Source: Photorhabdus khanii NC19
Lineage (GTDB): Bacteria > Pseudomonadota > Gammaproteobacteria > Enterobacterales > Enterobacteriaceae
Direction of reading: 5' to 3'
DNA length: 64,000 nucleotides
NCBI RefSeq assembly: GCF_000517265.1
Contig: NZ_AYSJ01000002.1
Span: forward strand, 434,247 to 498,246
Below, in pieces: positions 11,173 through 22,333 of this stretch. Numbering within the stretch: position 1 is the stretch's first letter; every line of letters begins with the position of its first letter. The notes below the pieces were generated by a model, which was not told the origin of the DNA, searched no databases, and saw only the letters and a program-made list of their open reading frames with translations. The translations under genes and the position numbers were made by a program.

Positions 11173-11697
11173 ATGGGTATTCTAAATCTTTGGCGACAAT
11201 TTGGCAGAGGTTATTTCTGGTCACATCTGTTATTAGGGGTGGTTGCGGCAAGTATTGGCGTTCCTTCCATGTTCTCGGGTGTTACGGATAATATTCCGCA
11301 AACTAATACGTCACCCAGCCAGAGTTGGCAAAATCAGGCTCTATCGGCTTTTGATAACCTGTTCTCATTGCAAAATGTTCAACGTCAGCCTGCCAATGGT
11401 GTTAATTACTGGCAACAACATGCTGTACGCAATGTTATCCGGCAGCTTTCTTTTGCTTTTTCTGTTTCCCAGCCTATGAGCAATGAAACAGCAAAACAAA
11501 GTACCCGGTTAAGCTCTTCCTGTATTCAGCAGCTTGTGCTGGAAACGCTGAATGCATTGTTAATTAGGGAACCTGAGCCACCTGAGCCGGTTTCAGATAT
11601 ACAGTTTCTGACTGTTACACCACAATCTTCTCATACCCTGGTGTTTTGGATTGCCAAAGCTCAAGGTATTCGTGCAGGCCCTGCTGCTTACCTCTGA
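11173..11697 (+). CDS. secM: Secretion monitor SecM, variant arrest peptide
   Basis: 174 residues. SecM is a short exported protein whose translation stalls inside the ribosome when secretion is slow, exposing the secA ribosome binding site. The N-terminus (MGILNLWRQFGRGYFWSHLL then VVAASIGVPS) is the long signal sequence of the family. The C-terminal stall motif WI-AKAQ-GIRAGP is at about residues 159-170, followed by only four residues. The E. coli motif FxxxxWIxxxxGIRAGP has Phe five positions before the Trp; here that position is His154, and a Phe lies directly before the Trp. secA follows 82 bases later. Confidence 0.93.
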   Translation: MGILNLWRQFGRGYFWSHLLLGVVAASIGVPSMFSGVTDNIPQTNTSPSQSWQNQALSAFDNLFSLQNVQRQPANGVNYWQQHAVRNVIRQLSFAFSVSQPMSNETAKQSTRLSSSCIQQLVLETLNALLIREPEPPEPVSDIQFLTVTPQSSHTLVFWIAKAQGIRAGPAAYL

Positions 11698-11779
11698 ATC
11701 TTCGTTTTTTTATAAATTTCGAAATAAATAACTATTTGCTGGCTGCGAGATAGCAGCCTTATCTGAGATGTAACTAACT

Positions 11780-14491
11780 ATGCTGATTAAATTATTAACT
11801 AAGGTTTTTGGTAGTCGTAATGATCGTACACTGCGTCGCATGCGTAAAGTTGTTGATGTCATCAACCGCATGGAACCCGAATTTGAAAAATTGTCTGATG
11901 AAGAGTTGAAGGGTAAAACAGTCGAATTCCGTACTCGTTTGGAAAAAGGTGAATTGCTGGAGAATTTGTTACCTGAAGCATTTGCAACAGTACGCGAAGC
12001 GAGTAAACGTGTATTTGCTATGCGTCATTTTGACGTTCAATTACTGGGTGGTATGGTTCTGAATGAGCGTTGTATTGCTGAGATGCGTACTGGTGAAGGT
12101 AAAACACTCACAGCGACTTTGCCTGCTTATTTGAATGCACTAACTGGACGTGGTGTTCACGTAGTCACCGTGAATGATTATCTGGCACAGCGTGACGCTG
12201 AAAATAACCGTCCATTGTTTGAATTTCTGGGGTTGAGTGTGGGCATCAACCTGCCAGGTATGCCTGCACCCGCTAAACGCGAAGCATATGCGGCGGATAT
12301 TACCTACGGCACTAACAATGAATATGGCTTTGACTATCTTCGTGACAACATGGCATTTAGCCCGGAAGAGCGTGTTCAGCGTAAACTGCATTATGCGCTG
12401 GTGGATGAGGTTGACTCCATTCTGATTGACGAAGCGCGTACCCCATTGATTATTTCTGGCCCGGCTGAAGACAGCTCTGAACTTTATATCAAGGTCAATA
12501 AGCTGATCCCCAAACTGATTCGTCAGGAAAAAGAAGATTCAGAGACTTTCCAAGGAGAAGGCCACTTTTCTGTTGATGAGAAGTCCCGTCAGGTTAACTT
12601 GACAGAACGCGGTCTGGTTTTGGTTGAGCAATTGTTGGTGGAAGCGAAATTGATGGAAGAAGGTGAATCTCTGTATTCACCCACTAACATCATGTTGATG
12701 CACCATGTTACTGCTGCCCTGCGCGCCCATGCTCTGTTTACCCGTGATGTTGACTACATTGTGAAAGAGGGTGAAGTCATTATTGTCGATGAACATACTG
12801 GCCGTACTATGCAGGGGCGTCGCTGGTCTGATGGGTTGCATCAGGCTGTCGAAGCTAAAGAAGGTGTAGAAATTCAGAATGAAAACCAAACTCTGGCTTC
12901 GATTACTTTCCAAAACTACTTCCGTCTGTATGAAAAACTGGCCGGTATGACCGGTACGGCTGATACAGAAGCATTTGAGTTCAGCTCCATTTATAAGCTC
13001 GATACCATTGTGGTGCCGACAAACCGCCCAATGATCCGCAGTGATTTGCCGGATCTGGTTTATATGACCGAAGCTGAAAAAATTGAAGCTATCATTGAAG
13101 ATATCCGCGAACGTACCAGTAAGGGGCAGCCAGTATTGGTGGGAACGATTTCTATTGAAAAATCTGAACTGGTTGCCCGTGAGCTGACGAAAGCCGGTAT
13201 TGAGCACAACGTACTTAACGCTAAATTCCACGCAATGGAAGCGGATATTATTGCTCAGGCGGGTCAGGCGAGTGCGGTAACTATTGCGACTAACATGGCT
13301 GGTCGTGGTACAGATATTGTGCTGGGTGGTAGCTGGCAGGCTGAAATTGCTAAATTGCCGGAACCAACAGACGCTCAGATTGAAGAGATTAAAACTGCAT
13401 GGCAGGAGCGCCATGATATCGTTCTGGCTGCGGGTGGTTTGCACATCATTGGTACCGAGCGTCATGAGTCCCGTCGTATCGATAATCAGTTACGTGGGCG
13501 TTCTGGTCGTCAGGGAGATGCCGGCTCATCTCGTTTCTATTTGTCAATGGAAGATTCACTGATGCGTATTTTTGCATCTGATCGTGTCACTGGCATGATG
13601 CGTAAACTGGGTATGAAACCCGGTGAGGCGATTGAGCATCCGTGGGTAACCAAAGCTATCGCCAATGCTCAACGTAAAGTAGAAAGCCGTAACTTCGATA
13701 TACGCAAACAATTGCTGGAATACGATGATGTTGCTAACGATCAGCGTCGTGCTATTTATGCTCAACGTAACGATTTGCTGGATGTCAGTGATGTTAGTGA
13801 AACTATTAGCAGTATTCGTGAAGATGTATTTAAAGCAACTATTGATGCTTATATTCCGCCTCAATCTTTGGAAGAGATGTGGGATGTAGAAGGCTTGCAG
13901 CAGCGTTTAATGGCTGATTTTGATTTGGAGCTACCGATCAAAGAGTGGTTGGATAAAGAGCCTGATCTACACGAAGAAACTTTACGTGAGCGTATCCTTG
14001 AACAGGCTGTTGAAATCTATAAACGTAAAGAAGAGATTGTCAGTACTGAAATGATGCGTAACTTCGAGAAAGGTATCATGTTGCAGACGCTGGATATGTT
14101 GTGGAAAGAGCATCTGGCAGCAATGGATTACCTGCGTCAAGGTATCCATCTGCGTGGCTATGCTCAGAAAGATCCAAAACAAGAATATAAGCGTGAATCT
14201 TTCGCTATGTTTGCAAACATGCTGGAGTCGCTGAAATATGAAGTGATTAGCACATTGAGTAAAGTTCAGGTGAGATTGCCGGAAGAGGTAGAGGCTCTGG
14301 AGCAACAACGTCGTGCGGAAGCTGAACGTTTGGCAGGACAACAGCAATTAAGCCACGAAGTTGAAAAAGGTGCATTAATGTCTAAAACAGAAGCTCAGAT
14401 TGCCAGTGGTGCTCGTAAAGTGGGTCGTAATGATCCTTGTCCTTGTGAGTCGGGTAAAAAGTATAAACATTGCCACGGGCGCTTGCAGTAA
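11780..14491 (+). CDS. secA: Preprotein translocase ATPase SecA
   Basis: 903 residues (E. coli 901). It is the motor ATPase driving unfolded proteins through SecYEG. Walker [13 protein letters not shown] near residue 102, Walker [16 protein letters not shown], the [10 protein letters not shown] helicase motif, the preprotein cross-linking domain, the arm region and the C-terminal zinc-binding [14 protein letters not shown] used for SecB contact are all present. It is cotranscribed with secM, whose stalling regulates its translation. A hairpin terminator follows the stop. Confidence 0.98.
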   Translation: MLIKLLTKVFGSRNDRTLRRMRKVVDVINRMEPEFEKLSDEELKGKTVEFRTRLEKGELLENLLPEAFATVREASKRVFAMRHFDVQLLGGMVLNERCIAEMRTGEGKTLTATLPAYLNALTGRGVHVVTVNDYLAQRDAENNRPLFEFLGLSVGINLPGMPAPAKREAYAADITYGTNNEYGFDYLRDNMAFSPEERVQRKLHYALVDEVDSILIDEARTPLIISGPAEDSSELYIKVNKLIPKLIRQEKEDSETFQGEGHFSVDEKSRQVNLTERGLVLVEQLLVEAKLMEEGESLYSPTNIMLMHHVTAALRAHALFTRDVDYIVKEGEVIIVDEHTGRTMQGRRWSDGLHQAVEAKEGVEIQNENQTLASITFQNYFRLYEKLAGMTGTADTEAFEFSSIYKLDTIVVPTNRPMIRSDLPDLVYMTEAEKIEAIIEDIRERTSKGQPVLVGTISIEKSELVARELTKAGIEHNVLNAKFHAMEADIIAQAGQASAVTIATNMAGRGTDIVLGGSWQAEIAKLPEPTDAQIEEIKTAWQERHDIVLAAGGLHIIGTERHESRRIDNQLRGRSGRQGDAGSSRFYLSMEDSLMRIFASDRVTGMMRKLGMKPGEAIEHPWVTKAIANAQRKVESRNFDIRKQLLEYDDVANDQRRAIYAQRNDLLDVSDVSETISSIREDVFKATIDAYIPPQSLEEMWDVEGLQQRLMADFDLELPIKEWLDKEPDLHEETLRERILEQAVEIYKRKEEIVSTEMMRNFEKGIMLQTLDMLWKEHLAAMDYLRQGIHLRGYAQKDPKQEYKRESFAMFANMLESLKYEVISTLSKVQVRLPEEVEALEQQRRAEAERLAGQQQLSHEVEKGALMSKTEAQIASGARKVGRNDPCPCESGKKYKHCHGRLQ

Positions 14492-14497
14492 TGATGA

Positions 14498-14520
14498 AAA
14501 GGCGGGAAACCGCCTTTTTA
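14498..14520 (+). terminator. Rho-independent terminator after secA
   Basis: A GC-rich stem AAGGCGG / CCGCCTT with a GAAA loop followed by a short T run lies seven bases after the secA stop. The shape is a classic intrinsic terminator with a stable tetraloop. Confidence 0.9.
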
Positions 14521-14608
14521 CTGTTAGCTTTAAGTGGGTAACTTTGGATGTGAACCTTGATTGTGGGTTGCTTAGTAACTGAAACGAAGAAATGAAGATG
14601 ATAGTGAT

Positions 14609-15001
14609 ATGGAAAAGAAACACCTGTATATAGCCGCTGGGATAATTAGAAACTCACGACATGAAATTTTTATTACTCAGCGTCATGCTGATACTCATAT
14701 GGGCGGTTTTTGGGAATTTCCTGGCGGGAAAGTCGAAAAAAAGGAAACATCTGAACAGGCTTTAGTGCGTGAGTTACAGGAAGAGGTTGGTATTACTGCT
14801 ACTCATTATGAATTGGTAAAAACGGTTGAACATGATTTTCCTGACAGGCTGATTACCCTGTATTTCTTCTTGGTGGATGGATGGGAGAATGAACCTTTCG
14901 GCAAAGAAGGGCAACTTTCCCGGTGGGTATTACAGAAAGATTTAATTGCTGACGAATTCCCACCCGCTAATCGCAGCATTGTTGCATTACTGACTGCTTG
15001 A
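14609..15001 (+). CDS. mutT: 8-oxo-dGTP diphosphatase MutT
   Basis: 130 residues (E. coli 129). It is a Nudix hydrolase cleansing 8-oxo-dGTP from the nucleotide pool to avoid A:T to C:G transversions. The Nudix box is complete (G-x5-E-x7-RELQEE-x-GI, about residues 37-59), preceded by GGFWEFPGGKVE. It lies downstream of secA, as in E. coli, but behind a terminator and with its own leader. Confidence 0.95.
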   Translation: MEKKHLYIAAGIIRNSRHEIFITQRHADTHMGGFWEFPGGKVEKKETSEQALVRELQEEVGITATHYELVKTVEHDFPDRLITLYFFLVDGWENEPFGKEGQLSRWVLQKDLIADEFPPANRSIVALLTA

Positions 15002-15006
15002 ATTGC

Positions 15007-15038
15007 AAATAGCCGCATTATGATTAACGCGGCTATTT
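15007..15038. terminator. Bidirectional terminator between mutT and yacG
   Basis: A perfect ten-base inverted repeat AAATAGCCGC / GCGGCTATTT with a 12-base loop sits between the convergent stops of mutT and yacG. A-rich left and T-rich right flanks suit termination in both directions. Confidence 0.85.
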
Positions 15039-15039
15039 A

Positions 15040-15243
15040 TTATTGTTCCGGTTGTTCACTCCAATCGTCACTATCGGAGTCTTCACTTTGGCTTGGTATC
15101 CGTTTCTCTTCATTTGCCCACTCGCCTAAATCAATTAACTGGCAGCGTTTACTACAAAATGGGCGGTATGGACTTACTTCTCCCCAAACTACATTTTTAC
15201 CGCATATTGGGCACTCAATCATCAATAATTCAGACATAATCAC
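15040..15243 (-). CDS. yacG: DNA gyrase inhibitor YacG (zinc-finger protein)
   Basis: 67 residues. A four-cysteine zinc site is visible as CPICGK near residue 11 and [13 protein letters not shown] near residue 32, followed by an acidic C-terminal tail (SEDSDSDDW). In E. coli YacG binds GyrB and inhibits gyrase. It lies immediately downstream of zapD, in the coaE-zapD-yacG order seen in E. coli. Confidence 0.93.
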   Translation of the reverse strand: MIMSELLMIECPICGKNVVWGEVSPYRPFCSKRCQLIDLGEWANEEKRIPSQSEDSDSDDWSEQPEQ

Positions 15244-15267
15244 TCTCCTGATAACTCGCTTGTCATG

Positions 15268-16023
15268 TTAGCAGCATGCTAGTTCAAATGGTAAATGAAT
15301 GGGCACGGATCCTTGTTCACTATTCAATGGTAAAAAGCGGATAGCAAAGCGGGTTTTGTGACCGGAAATTTGAGGAAATAGTAAAGGTTTTAATGGTAAA
15401 CGTAATCTCAGTAAATCTGCACCTTCTGCCGTATCCTGATGAAAACCGTTTTTACTGATCTCAGAACGGAAAATAGCAGATTGGCGAATGAGTTCTAAAA
15501 TACTTTCTAGCGCTTGTTGGAGTGGTAGCAAGCTATCAATCCAGAAGGAAACCATTTTATCTCTTTCTGACTGTGGTAAGTGAAGCCATAAATGCAAGGT
15601 GGGTAGATCAAAACCACAACAGCCACTTGGAATACTGAGGCGCTGGCGCACCATACTGATAATTTTATCTTCTTTAAGGGATTGCCCGAGCCGTGGTGCT
15701 TTGCTTAATGCAGCAGCCCGATCTTTCAATTTTAATCTGAAACTATTGACGATATTAACATCAACATCAGGTATTTCAGCCCATTGTTTTAATTTTGCCT
15801 GTTGGCGTTCTAACTCTTTTAGCAATTCTGACCGTACTTCCCCCCGTTCCAGAACTTCAAGTAGTTCAGCAACCGTGCGGAAGAAGGCGAGGCTGCTTGC
15901 CAGTGAGTCTAAGTGGCGTTGGCTGGTGAGTTGGTGTAAGGAGGATTCAATTCGCAACCATGATCGCATTTTTTCGTTTAGTGGGTGTTCAAAAATGATT
16001 GTAGAAGTTGTGTCACTCATCAT
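15268..16023 (-). CDS. zapD: Z-ring-associated protein ZapD
   Basis: 251 residues (E. coli ZapD 247). It cross-links FtsZ filaments by binding the FtsZ C-terminal peptide. The N-terminus [17 protein letters not shown] and the internal [16 protein letters not shown] segment are family hallmarks. Two adjacent ATGs (16023 and 16020) could start it; AGGA lies upstream of both. The 5' end overlaps coaE by 11 bases. Confidence 0.94.
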   Translation of the reverse strand: MMSDTTSTIIFEHPLNEKMRSWLRIESSLHQLTSQRHLDSLASSLAFFRTVAELLEVLERGEVRSELLKELERQQAKLKQWAEIPDVDVNIVNSFRLKLKDRAAALSKAPRLGQSLKEDKIISMVRQRLSIPSGCCGFDLPTLHLWLHLPQSERDKMVSFWIDSLLPLQQALESILELIRQSAIFRSEISKNGFHQDTAEGADLLRLRLPLKPLLFPQISGHKTRFAIRFLPLNSEQGSVPIHLPFELACC

Positions 16024-16636
16024 GATTATCCTGTCTGGCTGATTCAGCTAATCTTAAATATTGTTGATGTAGTTCGGCGACACGAGGAGCAATTGCCTGT
16101 ACGTTATCATGATTTGAGATAACGTCATCGGCATAAGCCAGTCTTTCACTACGGGATGCTTGTGCGGCCAAAATATTTTCGACTTGTTGGTAGCTAATAC
16201 CATCACGGGTAGCTACCCGGCTGATTTGTACTTCAGGTGAAACGTCAACGACAAGGATCCGATTTGCCAGATGCCCTGCATTATTTTCGACTAATAATGG
16301 AATAACCCAAATAACATAAGGTGCAATTATCTGTTCTAATTGCCGTCTGGTTTCTTGACGTATCAGAGGATGAAGGAGTTGATTAACCCACTGTTTTTCT
16401 TGTTTATTTGTGAAAATTTTCTGGCGCAACAGTGTCCGGTTAAGACTGCCGTCTGGCATCAATATGTCATGACCAAAGTGTTCTGTAATGGCTTGTAAAG
16501 CAGGTGTTCCAGGAGCAACGACTTCTCTGGCAATAATATCTGCATCAACAAGAGGAACACCGAGAGCGGCAAAAGCGTTGGCGATAGTGGTCTTACCGCT
16601 GCCAATCCCACCTGTGAGTGCAATAATATAAGTCAT
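16013..16636 (-). CDS. coaE: Dephospho-CoA kinase
   Basis: 207 residues (E. coli 206). It catalyses the last step of coenzyme A synthesis, phosphorylating the 3'-OH of dephospho-CoA. The P-loop [14 protein letters not shown] at the N-terminus and the [12 protein letters not shown] segment are intact. It is the first gene of coaE-zapD-yacG; guaC, its upstream neighbour in E. coli, is absent here. Confidence 0.95.
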   Translation of the reverse strand: MTYIIALTGGIGSGKTTIANAFAALGVPLVDADIIAREVVAPGTPALQAITEHFGHDILMPDGSLNRTLLRQKIFTNKQEKQWVNQLLHPLIRQETRRQLEQIIAPYVIWVIPLLVENNAGHLANRILVVDVSPEVQISRVATRDGISYQQVENILAAQASRSERLAYADDVISNHDNVQAIAPRVAELHQQYLRLAESARQDNHDE

Positions 16637-16728
16637 CCTATCCCTTCATATTACTTGATAGTATTTCGGGATTGTAACCGAAAAGGGGGCAGATGACCTA
16701 GAGGCAAAACTATAGAATCGCTTTTACT

Positions 16729-17928
16729 TCAAGTGAGTACCGTACCTAGCTGAAAAATAGGTAAATACATTGCGAGCAATAGTATACCGACAATAGCGGC
16801 TATTATGACTATAAGTATTGGTTCTAGTAACTGAGTCATATTATCAGAAATTTCCAATGCTTGTTGTTGGTACCAGTTGGCGAGATTTCCCAATAACAGT
16901 TCCAGATTACCAGATTCTTCTCCAACACTGACAAACTGTTGACACAGTGCAGGAAAACAAGATTGTTGCTTCAGTGTTTCACTCATTGGTATCCCTTGAT
17001 TAATTTGGACTCGTAAGAATTTGGTCGCTTTTAAAAAGACTGGGTGATTTATTGATGCAATAGCACTGTCTAACCCTGCGGTGAGTGTCAGGCCGGCTTT
17101 TTGTGTCATAAACAAAATATGAAAAAGTTGCCCTAGTTGCTGACAACTAATTAAGTTCGCAATAACGGGTAAACGTAATATCAGATTTTTCTCACGGATA
17201 ATCCATATCGTATGGCGTTGGCGTAATTGCAGGTAAAATAGGAATAGTGTTATTAACCCAATAGCGCTATAGACACCATATTGAATCAGCCAATTGGAAA
17301 CCATTAGTAAAGTGCGGGTCAGCAGAGGAAGTTGTGCGTCAAATGAATGATAAATATGTTCAAATTCAGGTAAGACAAAAATCAGCATCAATAAAATAAT
17401 GATGCTGGCAACAACAGTAATAATCAGAGGATAGCGTAGTGCTTTTGTTATTTTTTTCTGCAATGTGTCTTGTTGTTCCTGTTGTTTAACCAATAATTGG
17501 CAGCAGATTTCTAATTGCCCGGTTAGTTCTCCAACAGCAATGAGTTGGCAAAATAAAGGTGGAAAGAGAAATGGATAATTCTTTAATGAGGTGGAGAGTG
17601 ATTCTCCGCGAGTAATTTTCTTACTAATATCTGACAATACACAATGCCATAATGGATTGTCACATTCACGAATAAGAATATTCAGGCAATTCAGTAATGG
17701 CATTCCTGATGATAATAGTGTTGACAATTGACGAATAAAATTCAGGCGGTAGGCAATCTGTTGTTGGTGGTAAAATATCCATTTATCACATTTTATATTA
17801 TAAGGTTGCAATCCAGCATGGATAAGTTGCTGATATAAAGCTTTCCGGTTATCACATAGTGATTTACCTTTTGATATTTCGCCTTTATTGTTAACTGCTT
17901 GCCAATTATAAAGATAATGAATTTTCAT
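16729..17928 (-). CDS. hofC: Type IV pilus-type inner-membrane platform protein (GspF/PilC family)
   Basis: 399 residues in the GspF/PilC fold: two repeats of a cytoplasmic helical domain, each followed by transmembrane segments (about residues 170-195, 215-235 and 370-395). Phrases typical of the family are QLSTLLSSGMPLLNCL in the first half and ESGNLELLLGNLANWYQQ in the second. Position after hofB and ppdD matches E. coli hofC. Start and hofB stop abut or overlap by one base. Function in E. coli is unproven. Confidence 0.9.
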   Translation of the reverse strand: MKIHYLYNWQAVNNKGEISKGKSLCDNRKALYQQLIHAGLQPYNIKCDKWIFYHQQQIAYRLNFIRQLSTLLSSGMPLLNCLNILIRECDNPLWHCVLSDISKKITRGESLSTSLKNYPFLFPPLFCQLIAVGELTGQLEICCQLLVKQQEQQDTLQKKITKALRYPLIITVVASIIILLMLIFVLPEFEHIYHSFDAQLPLLTRTLLMVSNWLIQYGVYSAIGLITLFLFYLQLRQRHTIWIIREKNLILRLPVIANLISCQQLGQLFHILFMTQKAGLTLTAGLDSAIASINHPVFLKATKFLRVQINQGIPMSETLKQQSCFPALCQQFVSVGEESGNLELLLGNLANWYQQQALEISDNMTQLLEPILIVIIAAIVGILLLAMYLPIFQLGTVLT

Positions 17929-19373
17929 TACGCTTCCTGCCCTATGACCTGGTAAATTTCTTCCAGTGTAGTAATCCCTTGTTCTACTAATAAAATACCG
18001 GATGAAAGTAAGGTGTCTTTTCTTTGCTCCATAATAATCTTTTGTACATTTTTTGGGTTATTTTCTGATAATACTTGTTGAATTTCATGTGTTATTTCCA
18101 AAAATTCATAAATAGCCGTTCGGCCATAGTAGCCAGAAAAACAATGTTCGCAACCGACGGCTAGCCATTGCCTGATAAATAAAGAATTATTTCCAATATT
18201 AATAATCGTTTCTTCTGTTTGTTGATTGCGGCAATGAAGACATAATTTTCTGACAAGCCGTTGGGCGATAATTAATTTGATACAAGACGCTGCCATATAA
18301 CCTGAAATACCCAGATTCTGTAGGCGGGATAATGTATCTACAGTAGAATTAGTATGTAATGTAGAAAGCACTAAATGGCCTGTTTGTGCTGCTTTTACTG
18401 AGATTTCGGCTGTTTCGCTGTCACGAATTTCTCCTACCATGATAATATCTGGATCCTGTCGTAATAATGCCCGTAATACTTTGGCAAAATTGAGTTCAAT
18501 TTTACTGTTCGTTTGTGTCTGATTAATGCCGTTAAGTGGGATTTCAACGGGATCCTCTACACTGCAAATGTTCTTTTTATTTTTATTTAGATATTGTAAG
18601 CAGCTATATAAGGTTACTGTTTTTCCACTGCCCGTTGGGCCGGTAACTAAAATCATTCCTTGTGGTAATGCTAGTTTTTGTCGGAGCTGATTTAATAATT
18701 GATCAGGAATACCTAATTGATCCAGAGACAGTTGCCGCATGGTATTTAATATCCTGAGCACAACTTTTTCTCCATGTATTGTTGGCAGGGTGGCCATACG
18801 GATAGCGTAGTTGTGCCGAGCGTCATACCAATCAAATTGTCCATCCTGAGGTAGTCGTTTTTCAGCAATATTCAATTTCGCCATTATTTTAAGACGTGCG
18901 GCAATACTTGCATTCATTTGAGGAGATGGAGGGGACAAGGGATGTAATGCGCCATCAACCCGGATACGAATCCGATAACCTTGCTGGAATGGTTCAAAAT
19001 GAATATCAGATGCACGCCGTTGAATTGCAGTTAATAAAATTTGATTAATAAGTTGAATGATTGGTGCGTCATTATCATCTGCATTGATATCAGTTGTGGT
19101 GGGTAATAAAGATGCCTCCTCCTCGGGTAAATGGCTGAGTGAAACATTTTGGTGTAATATTGATTCAATTTTCGCTAGCGGCCAAATCTCTATATTAACG
19201 ATACACCCGGAAATAAAGCGTAATGCTGCCAGTAAATCATCATTGGGTAATTCGCTGCTGGCAATTGTTATTGTATTATCATCTTTTTTTATAACAACAG
19301 ATTGATGGCGCTGACAAATGTCATGAATTTCTCTTTCCATTAATATGGTTTCTGCTGCCGAAAGTGAGTTCAT
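17928..19373 (-). CDS. hofB: Type IV pilus-type assembly ATPase (GspE/PilB family)
   Basis: 481 residues from the ATG at 19373, which has AGGAAG at good spacing; the frame is open to 19439. It is a hexameric ATPase powering pilin polymerisation. Walker A GPTGSGKTVTLYS, the Asp box, Walker B QDPDIIMVGEIRDSETAEI and the TGHLVLSTLHTN histidine box are present. The tetracysteine zinc site is present as CLHC and CEHC, so the protein appears functional. Confidence 0.93.
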   Translation of the reverse strand: MNSLSAAETILMEREIHDICQRHQSVVIKKDDNTITIASSELPNDDLLAALRFISGCIVNIEIWPLAKIESILHQNVSLSHLPEEEASLLPTTTDINADDNDAPIIQLINQILLTAIQRRASDIHFEPFQQGYRIRIRVDGALHPLSPPSPQMNASIAARLKIMAKLNIAEKRLPQDGQFDWYDARHNYAIRMATLPTIHGEKVVLRILNTMRQLSLDQLGIPDQLLNQLRQKLALPQGMILVTGPTGSGKTVTLYSCLQYLNKNKKNICSVEDPVEIPLNGINQTQTNSKIELNFAKVLRALLRQDPDIIMVGEIRDSETAEISVKAAQTGHLVLSTLHTNSTVDTLSRLQNLGISGYMAASCIKLIIAQRLVRKLCLHCRNQQTEETIINIGNNSLFIRQWLAVGCEHCFSGYYGRTAIYEFLEITHEIQQVLSENNPKNVQKIIMEQRKDTLLSSGILLVEQGITTLEEIYQVIGQEA

Positions 19374-19414
19374 TGTTACTTCCTGTGTAAATAGATATTT
19401 ATAAGGGTGATGAA

Positions 19415-19840
19415 TTAGAATTTGAATACTTCCTGACAACGGTTCTTTAATGAACTATTTGGCGCTTCACATTTATTAATCCATCTGGTCGTACTTGTTT
19501 GTGTATTTTGTGTCGGATTCAAAATAACCCTGAGGTCTTTCAGGCTTTGCTGACCATTAATGGTGATTTCTCCATCTTTAACTGAAATGCTTCCGATATA
19601 TCGGCTATTATGGTGACTGGGAATTGATACTGATCCTGAGTTGCAGCCTTTAAAATCTTCAGTTTCAAAACTGCAAAGTTCTATACCTGATTTATAAGGT
19701 ACAATAGCTTGTAACATATCTGTTAAGGCTGCTTTCTGAATATATCCCTGATAACTGGGAATACCAATAGCACTTAAGATGGAAATTATGGCAATAGCAA
19801 CCATAATTTCCATTAGAGTAAATCCTTGTTGTTGGTTCAT
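19415..19840 (-). CDS. ppdD: Type IV pilin precursor PpdD
   Basis: 141 residues from the ATG at 19840, preceded by GGAG. A short leader MNQQQG is followed by the prepilin cleavage site and the methylated hydrophobic helix FTLMEIMVAIAIISILSAIG with Glu at mature position 5. Four Cys in the body (C-terminal pair near residues 123 and 134) could form the usual disulphides. It heads the ppdD-hofB-hofC operon. No prepilin peptidase is encoded in the window. Confidence 0.93.
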   Translation of the reverse strand: MNQQQGFTLMEIMVAIAIISILSAIGIPSYQGYIQKAALTDMLQAIVPYKSGIELCSFETEDFKGCNSGSVSIPSHHNSRYIGSISVKDGEITINGQQSLKDLRVILNPTQNTQTSTTRWINKCEAPNSSLKNRCQEVFKF

Positions 19841-20040
19841 CTTTTTCTCCGTGTTGTTGTATTGCGACATAAATAATGAAGGAAAGAGAAAAAAATAAAA
19901 CAGGATATATAGAGGTTATGGAGTTAGCTCGAAAAAAGATTTTTGGATTGCAATATTTTCAGAAATATTTACGGTGGTGTTCGCAACTCTGTGAGTTATG
20001 GATTGCTGATTTACACCACCATCAATATTATTGTTGATGT

Positions 20041-20967
<927 letters not shown>

Positions 20968-21038
20968 TTAACATGCTACCCTGTTGTGTAGCGAACAACT
21001 ACTATCTTGGTTTTGTCATCAGATTGAATGAGTAAAAA

Positions 21039-21244
21039 ATGCGGTTGCATGAGGGGCGAAGTTTGGTGGCCTTTATCTTGAGCAATTCTTCACTGGGACA
21101 TTGAATACAGCAGGTGATTTAGGCGGGAATATCTGGATATAAAAGAGCATATCACTGGTCATAATGATATTGTTGCGGGAAGAAAAACAGATCTTTGGAC
21201 CTTATTTCGATTGGACACATTATCAGCAATTGTTGCAGGAGTAG
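21039..21244 (+). pseudogene. ampD: Remnant of ampD (1,6-anhydro-N-acetylmuramyl-L-alanine amidase)
   Basis: No open frame survives, but pieces of AmpD can be read in order in shifting frames. MRLHEG begins at 21039; QFFTGTLNTAGD is read from 21083 (compare the family segment LFTGTID); YLDIKEHITGHNDIVAGRKTD is read from 21127, matching the C-terminal zinc-site block TGHCDI-x4-RKTDPG. One extra base after KTD throws the frame, and PYFDWTHYQQLLQE resumes in another frame up to the TAG at 21242-21244. Most of the middle is deleted. Position between nadC and ampE is that of ampD in E. coli. Confidence 0.88.
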
Positions 21245-21250
21245 TAAAGA

Positions 21251-22105
21251 ATGACCCTCTTTATACTGTTGTTAGTGTTGGCGTGGGAACGAGTGTTTAA
21301 AATGGGTGAACATTGGCAATTGGATCATCGCCTTGAGCCATTTTTTATCAATATGAAGTCTTTTTCACTACGCAAAAGCTTATTAATGACGTTAATAGTC
21401 ATGTTACTTACATGGCTACTGGTTGAAATGCTTGATGATTTTATATTTGGCATCTTTGAACTGATTTTATGGGTGTTGATTTGTTTGCTATGCATAGGTG
21501 CGGGGCGCTTACGGCATGATTATCGTGAATATTTTCGTATTGTTCATCAGGGTGACAGGGAGCTGTTAAGAGAACATCTCGCTCGTCTCACCATCATTCA
21601 TGGCTTACCCTCTGATGCCAGTAAAGAAAATGAGTTACGGGAGATGCAAAATGCGCTTCTATGGATAAATTTTCGTTATTATCTGGCACCGATTTTTTGG
21701 TTGATTGTGGCAGGTCAATTAGGGCCGGTTGCTTTGATGGGATATTGTTTCTTAAGAGCTTATCAGGGGTGGTTGGCACAATATGGTACGCCACTTCAGC
21801 GCGCGCAATCTGGTGTTGATAGTCTGTTGAACTGGCTGGACTGGATCCCTGCTCGTCTGGCTGGAATTGCTTATGCCTTATTAGGGCATGGTGAGCGGGC
21901 TTTACCGGCGTGGGTTGCCTCTCTTAGCGATTTGAGAACTTCACAATATAAAGTGGTATGCCAGCTTGCTCAGTTTTCATTAAGCCGCGAACCCCATCTT
22001 GACGCAATTCTAACGCCTGTTGCAGCGGTGACATTGGCGAAAAAGGTGACTTTTTCTATCATTGTCGTGGTTGCCTTTCTGACAATTTATGGCGCATTGG
22101 TTTGA
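21251..22105 (+). CDS. ampE: Inner-membrane protein AmpE
   Basis: 284 residues, same as E. coli AmpE, with several transmembrane segments (residues about 1-13, 45-85, 140-165, 262-282). Typical pieces are LFILLLVLAWERVFKMGEHW at the N-terminus and FWLIVAGQLGPVALMGYCF. It is a predicted sensor or partner in AmpC beta-lactamase induction, related in fold to CobD. It stays intact although its partner ampD directly upstream is destroyed. Confidence 0.93.
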   Translation: MTLFILLLVLAWERVFKMGEHWQLDHRLEPFFINMKSFSLRKSLLMTLIVMLLTWLLVEMLDDFIFGIFELILWVLICLLCIGAGRLRHDYREYFRIVHQGDRELLREHLARLTIIHGLPSDASKENELREMQNALLWINFRYYLAPIFWLIVAGQLGPVALMGYCFLRAYQGWLAQYGTPLQRAQSGVDSLLNWLDWIPARLAGIAYALLGHGERALPAWVASLSDLRTSQYKVVCQLAQFSLSREPHLDAILTPVAAVTLAKKVTFSIIVVVAFLTIYGALV

Positions 22106-22138
22106 TTTGTTTGTAGTCTCAATAGCTTAATTATCTAT

Positions 22139-22172
22139 AAAGGGAGCTGTGTAAATGGTTCCTTTTTTCTTT
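22139..22172 (+). terminator. Probable terminator after ampE
   Basis: AAAGGGA pairs imperfectly with a TTCCTTT arm 12 bases on, followed by a long T-rich tract. It lies 35 bases after ampE and ends the nadC/ampE region before an accessory stretch. From 22173 to 22333 I see only AT-rich DNA with no gene. Confidence 0.6.
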
Positions 22173-22333
22173 TCTATCAATAAATTAATTATATCTTTCA
22201 ACTATAATCACGATGATTTATACATCATTCTGGGTAATGTTCTGTTTATTTCATGATAAAAACTTATTGTAATACGATAACTTTTAAAGTACTTTAGCGA
22301 GAGTTTAGTTGAACATGTATATGGAATGACACA

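Noticed and set aside
12677-13465. Long minus-strand ORF (262 codons) inside secA
   Set aside because: Antisense to strongly conserved secA; composition is that of a shadow frame and there is no ribosome binding site.
19972-20021. 8-base inverted repeat GGTGGTGT/ACACCACC between nadC and ppdD as a terminator
   Set aside because: Loop of 34 bases and no T run on either strand; not strong enough to call.
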